Below the pieces are notes generated by a model. It made no database searches, was not told the DNA's origin, and worked only from the letters and a program-made list of their open reading frames with translations. From assembly GCF_003173595.1 (NCBI RefSeq), contig NZ_QGNZ01000004.1, positions 310,001-374,000 on the forward strand: a DNA stretch of 64,000 nt. The letters run 5' to 3'. Position numbers and translations under genes: made by a program. Below are positions 63,894 to 64,000 of this stretch, piece after piece (positions within the stretch are counted from its first letter, which is position 1; each line of letters opens with the position of its first letter). The stretch is from Pedobacter yonginensis. GTDB lineage: Bacteria; Bacteroidota; Bacteroidia; Sphingobacteriales; Sphingobacteriaceae.

Positions 63894-64000
63894 GGTTTTA
63901 AGCCTTTTTATTTTCCGATCAACCAAACGCCTAAACCAAAAACCCTGCAGGTAATGAAATTTCATTCCAGTTTTTCCATCTAGGATACCCAATTTGAAGA
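63879..64000 (-). CDS. Partial GT2 glycosyltransferase, C-terminal end only
   Basis: Read on the minus strand from the window edge, a 39-residue frame (FKLGILDGKTGMKFHYLQG, then FWFRRLVDRKIKRLK) ends with TAA at 63879. The DGK-G-F-H-LQGFW pattern is the typical C-terminus of family 2 glycosyltransferases in Bacteroidetes exopolysaccharide clusters. The rest of the gene lies beyond the window. It is the first recognisable member of the minus-strand GT2/exosortase/acetyltransferase set. Confidence 0.75.
   Translation of the reverse strand, partial: FKLGILDGKTGMKFHYLQGFWFRRLVDRKIKRLKTALKI

Overview
The window comes from a Bacteroidetes chromosome, most likely Sphingobacteriaceae (Pedobacter-like). 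The evidence is AT-rich DNA, SusC/SusD pairs, many lipoproteins ending their signal in a Cys followed by Lys residues, promoters of the TTG-N19-23-TAnnTTTG type, near absence of Shine-Dalgarno sequences, and degenerate intergenic repeats of a kind common in that group. I saw no rRNA, tRNA, CRISPR array or intact insertion sequence. The window looks chromosomal throughout.

Layout. (1) 0.5-15.7 kb, + strand: a polysaccharide utilisation locus for alpha-mannan. It contains an unusual class I mannose-6-phosphate isomerase, a sugar porter, SusC, SusD, a SusE-like lipoprotein, two GH76 endo-alpha-1,6-mannanases, a GH92 alpha-mannosidase and a ROK kinase. Together they would cut, import, phosphorylate and isomerise mannose to fructose-6-phosphate. 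(2) 15.7-17.5 kb: an Rrf2 regulator divergent from flavohaemoglobin, with a perfect palindromic operator between them (nitric oxide stress). (3) 17.5-27.3 kb: a decayed intergenic stretch, a tandem pair of O-antigen-ligase/TPR paralogues, two exported proteins, a 5'-truncated GT2 glycosyltransferase and a polytopic membrane protein. (4) 27.4-33.3 kb: a lipoprotein plus a TPR-CHAT caspase-like protein, converging on an ECF sigma factor / TPR anti-sigma / lipoprotein set. (5) 33.4-38.8 kb: a tetranucleotide repeat, a TetR regulator with a His-rich stretch, and an ABC/HlyD/TolC export operon whose ATPase domain is degenerate. (6) 38.8-39.3 kb: purine-rich 14-bp repeats and a 149-bp-offset duplication.

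(7) 39.6-47.0 kb: a type II cupin isomerase, then a lipid-modification cluster (desaturase, DUF1475-like, DUF1295, CFA-like methyltransferase, FAD oxidoreductase, DUF1365, CFA synthase). (8) 47.2-54.9 kb: a TonB-type outer-membrane protein, Nudix, 3-hydroxyisobutyrate-dehydrogenase-like and GlcG/HbpS-like genes, then a BlaI/M56 pair whose operator sits inside a promoter that appears to give a leaderless mRNA. (9) 54.9-61.1 kb: a GntP permease, a small unknown, a lipocalin and the YbbP/YbbA/TesA neighbourhood, arranged as in Escherichia coli. (10) 61.2-64.0 kb, - strand: DoxX, a small membrane protein with an FNR/CRP-type palindrome upstream, and the 3' end of an exopolysaccharide region (WcaF-like acetyltransferase, exosortase, partial GT2).

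The strongest candidates for something less described are the CHAT/sigma/anti-sigma/lipoprotein neighbourhood, the lipid-modification cluster, the isomerase fused to a dead-kinase-like domain, and the leaderless BlaI promoter.
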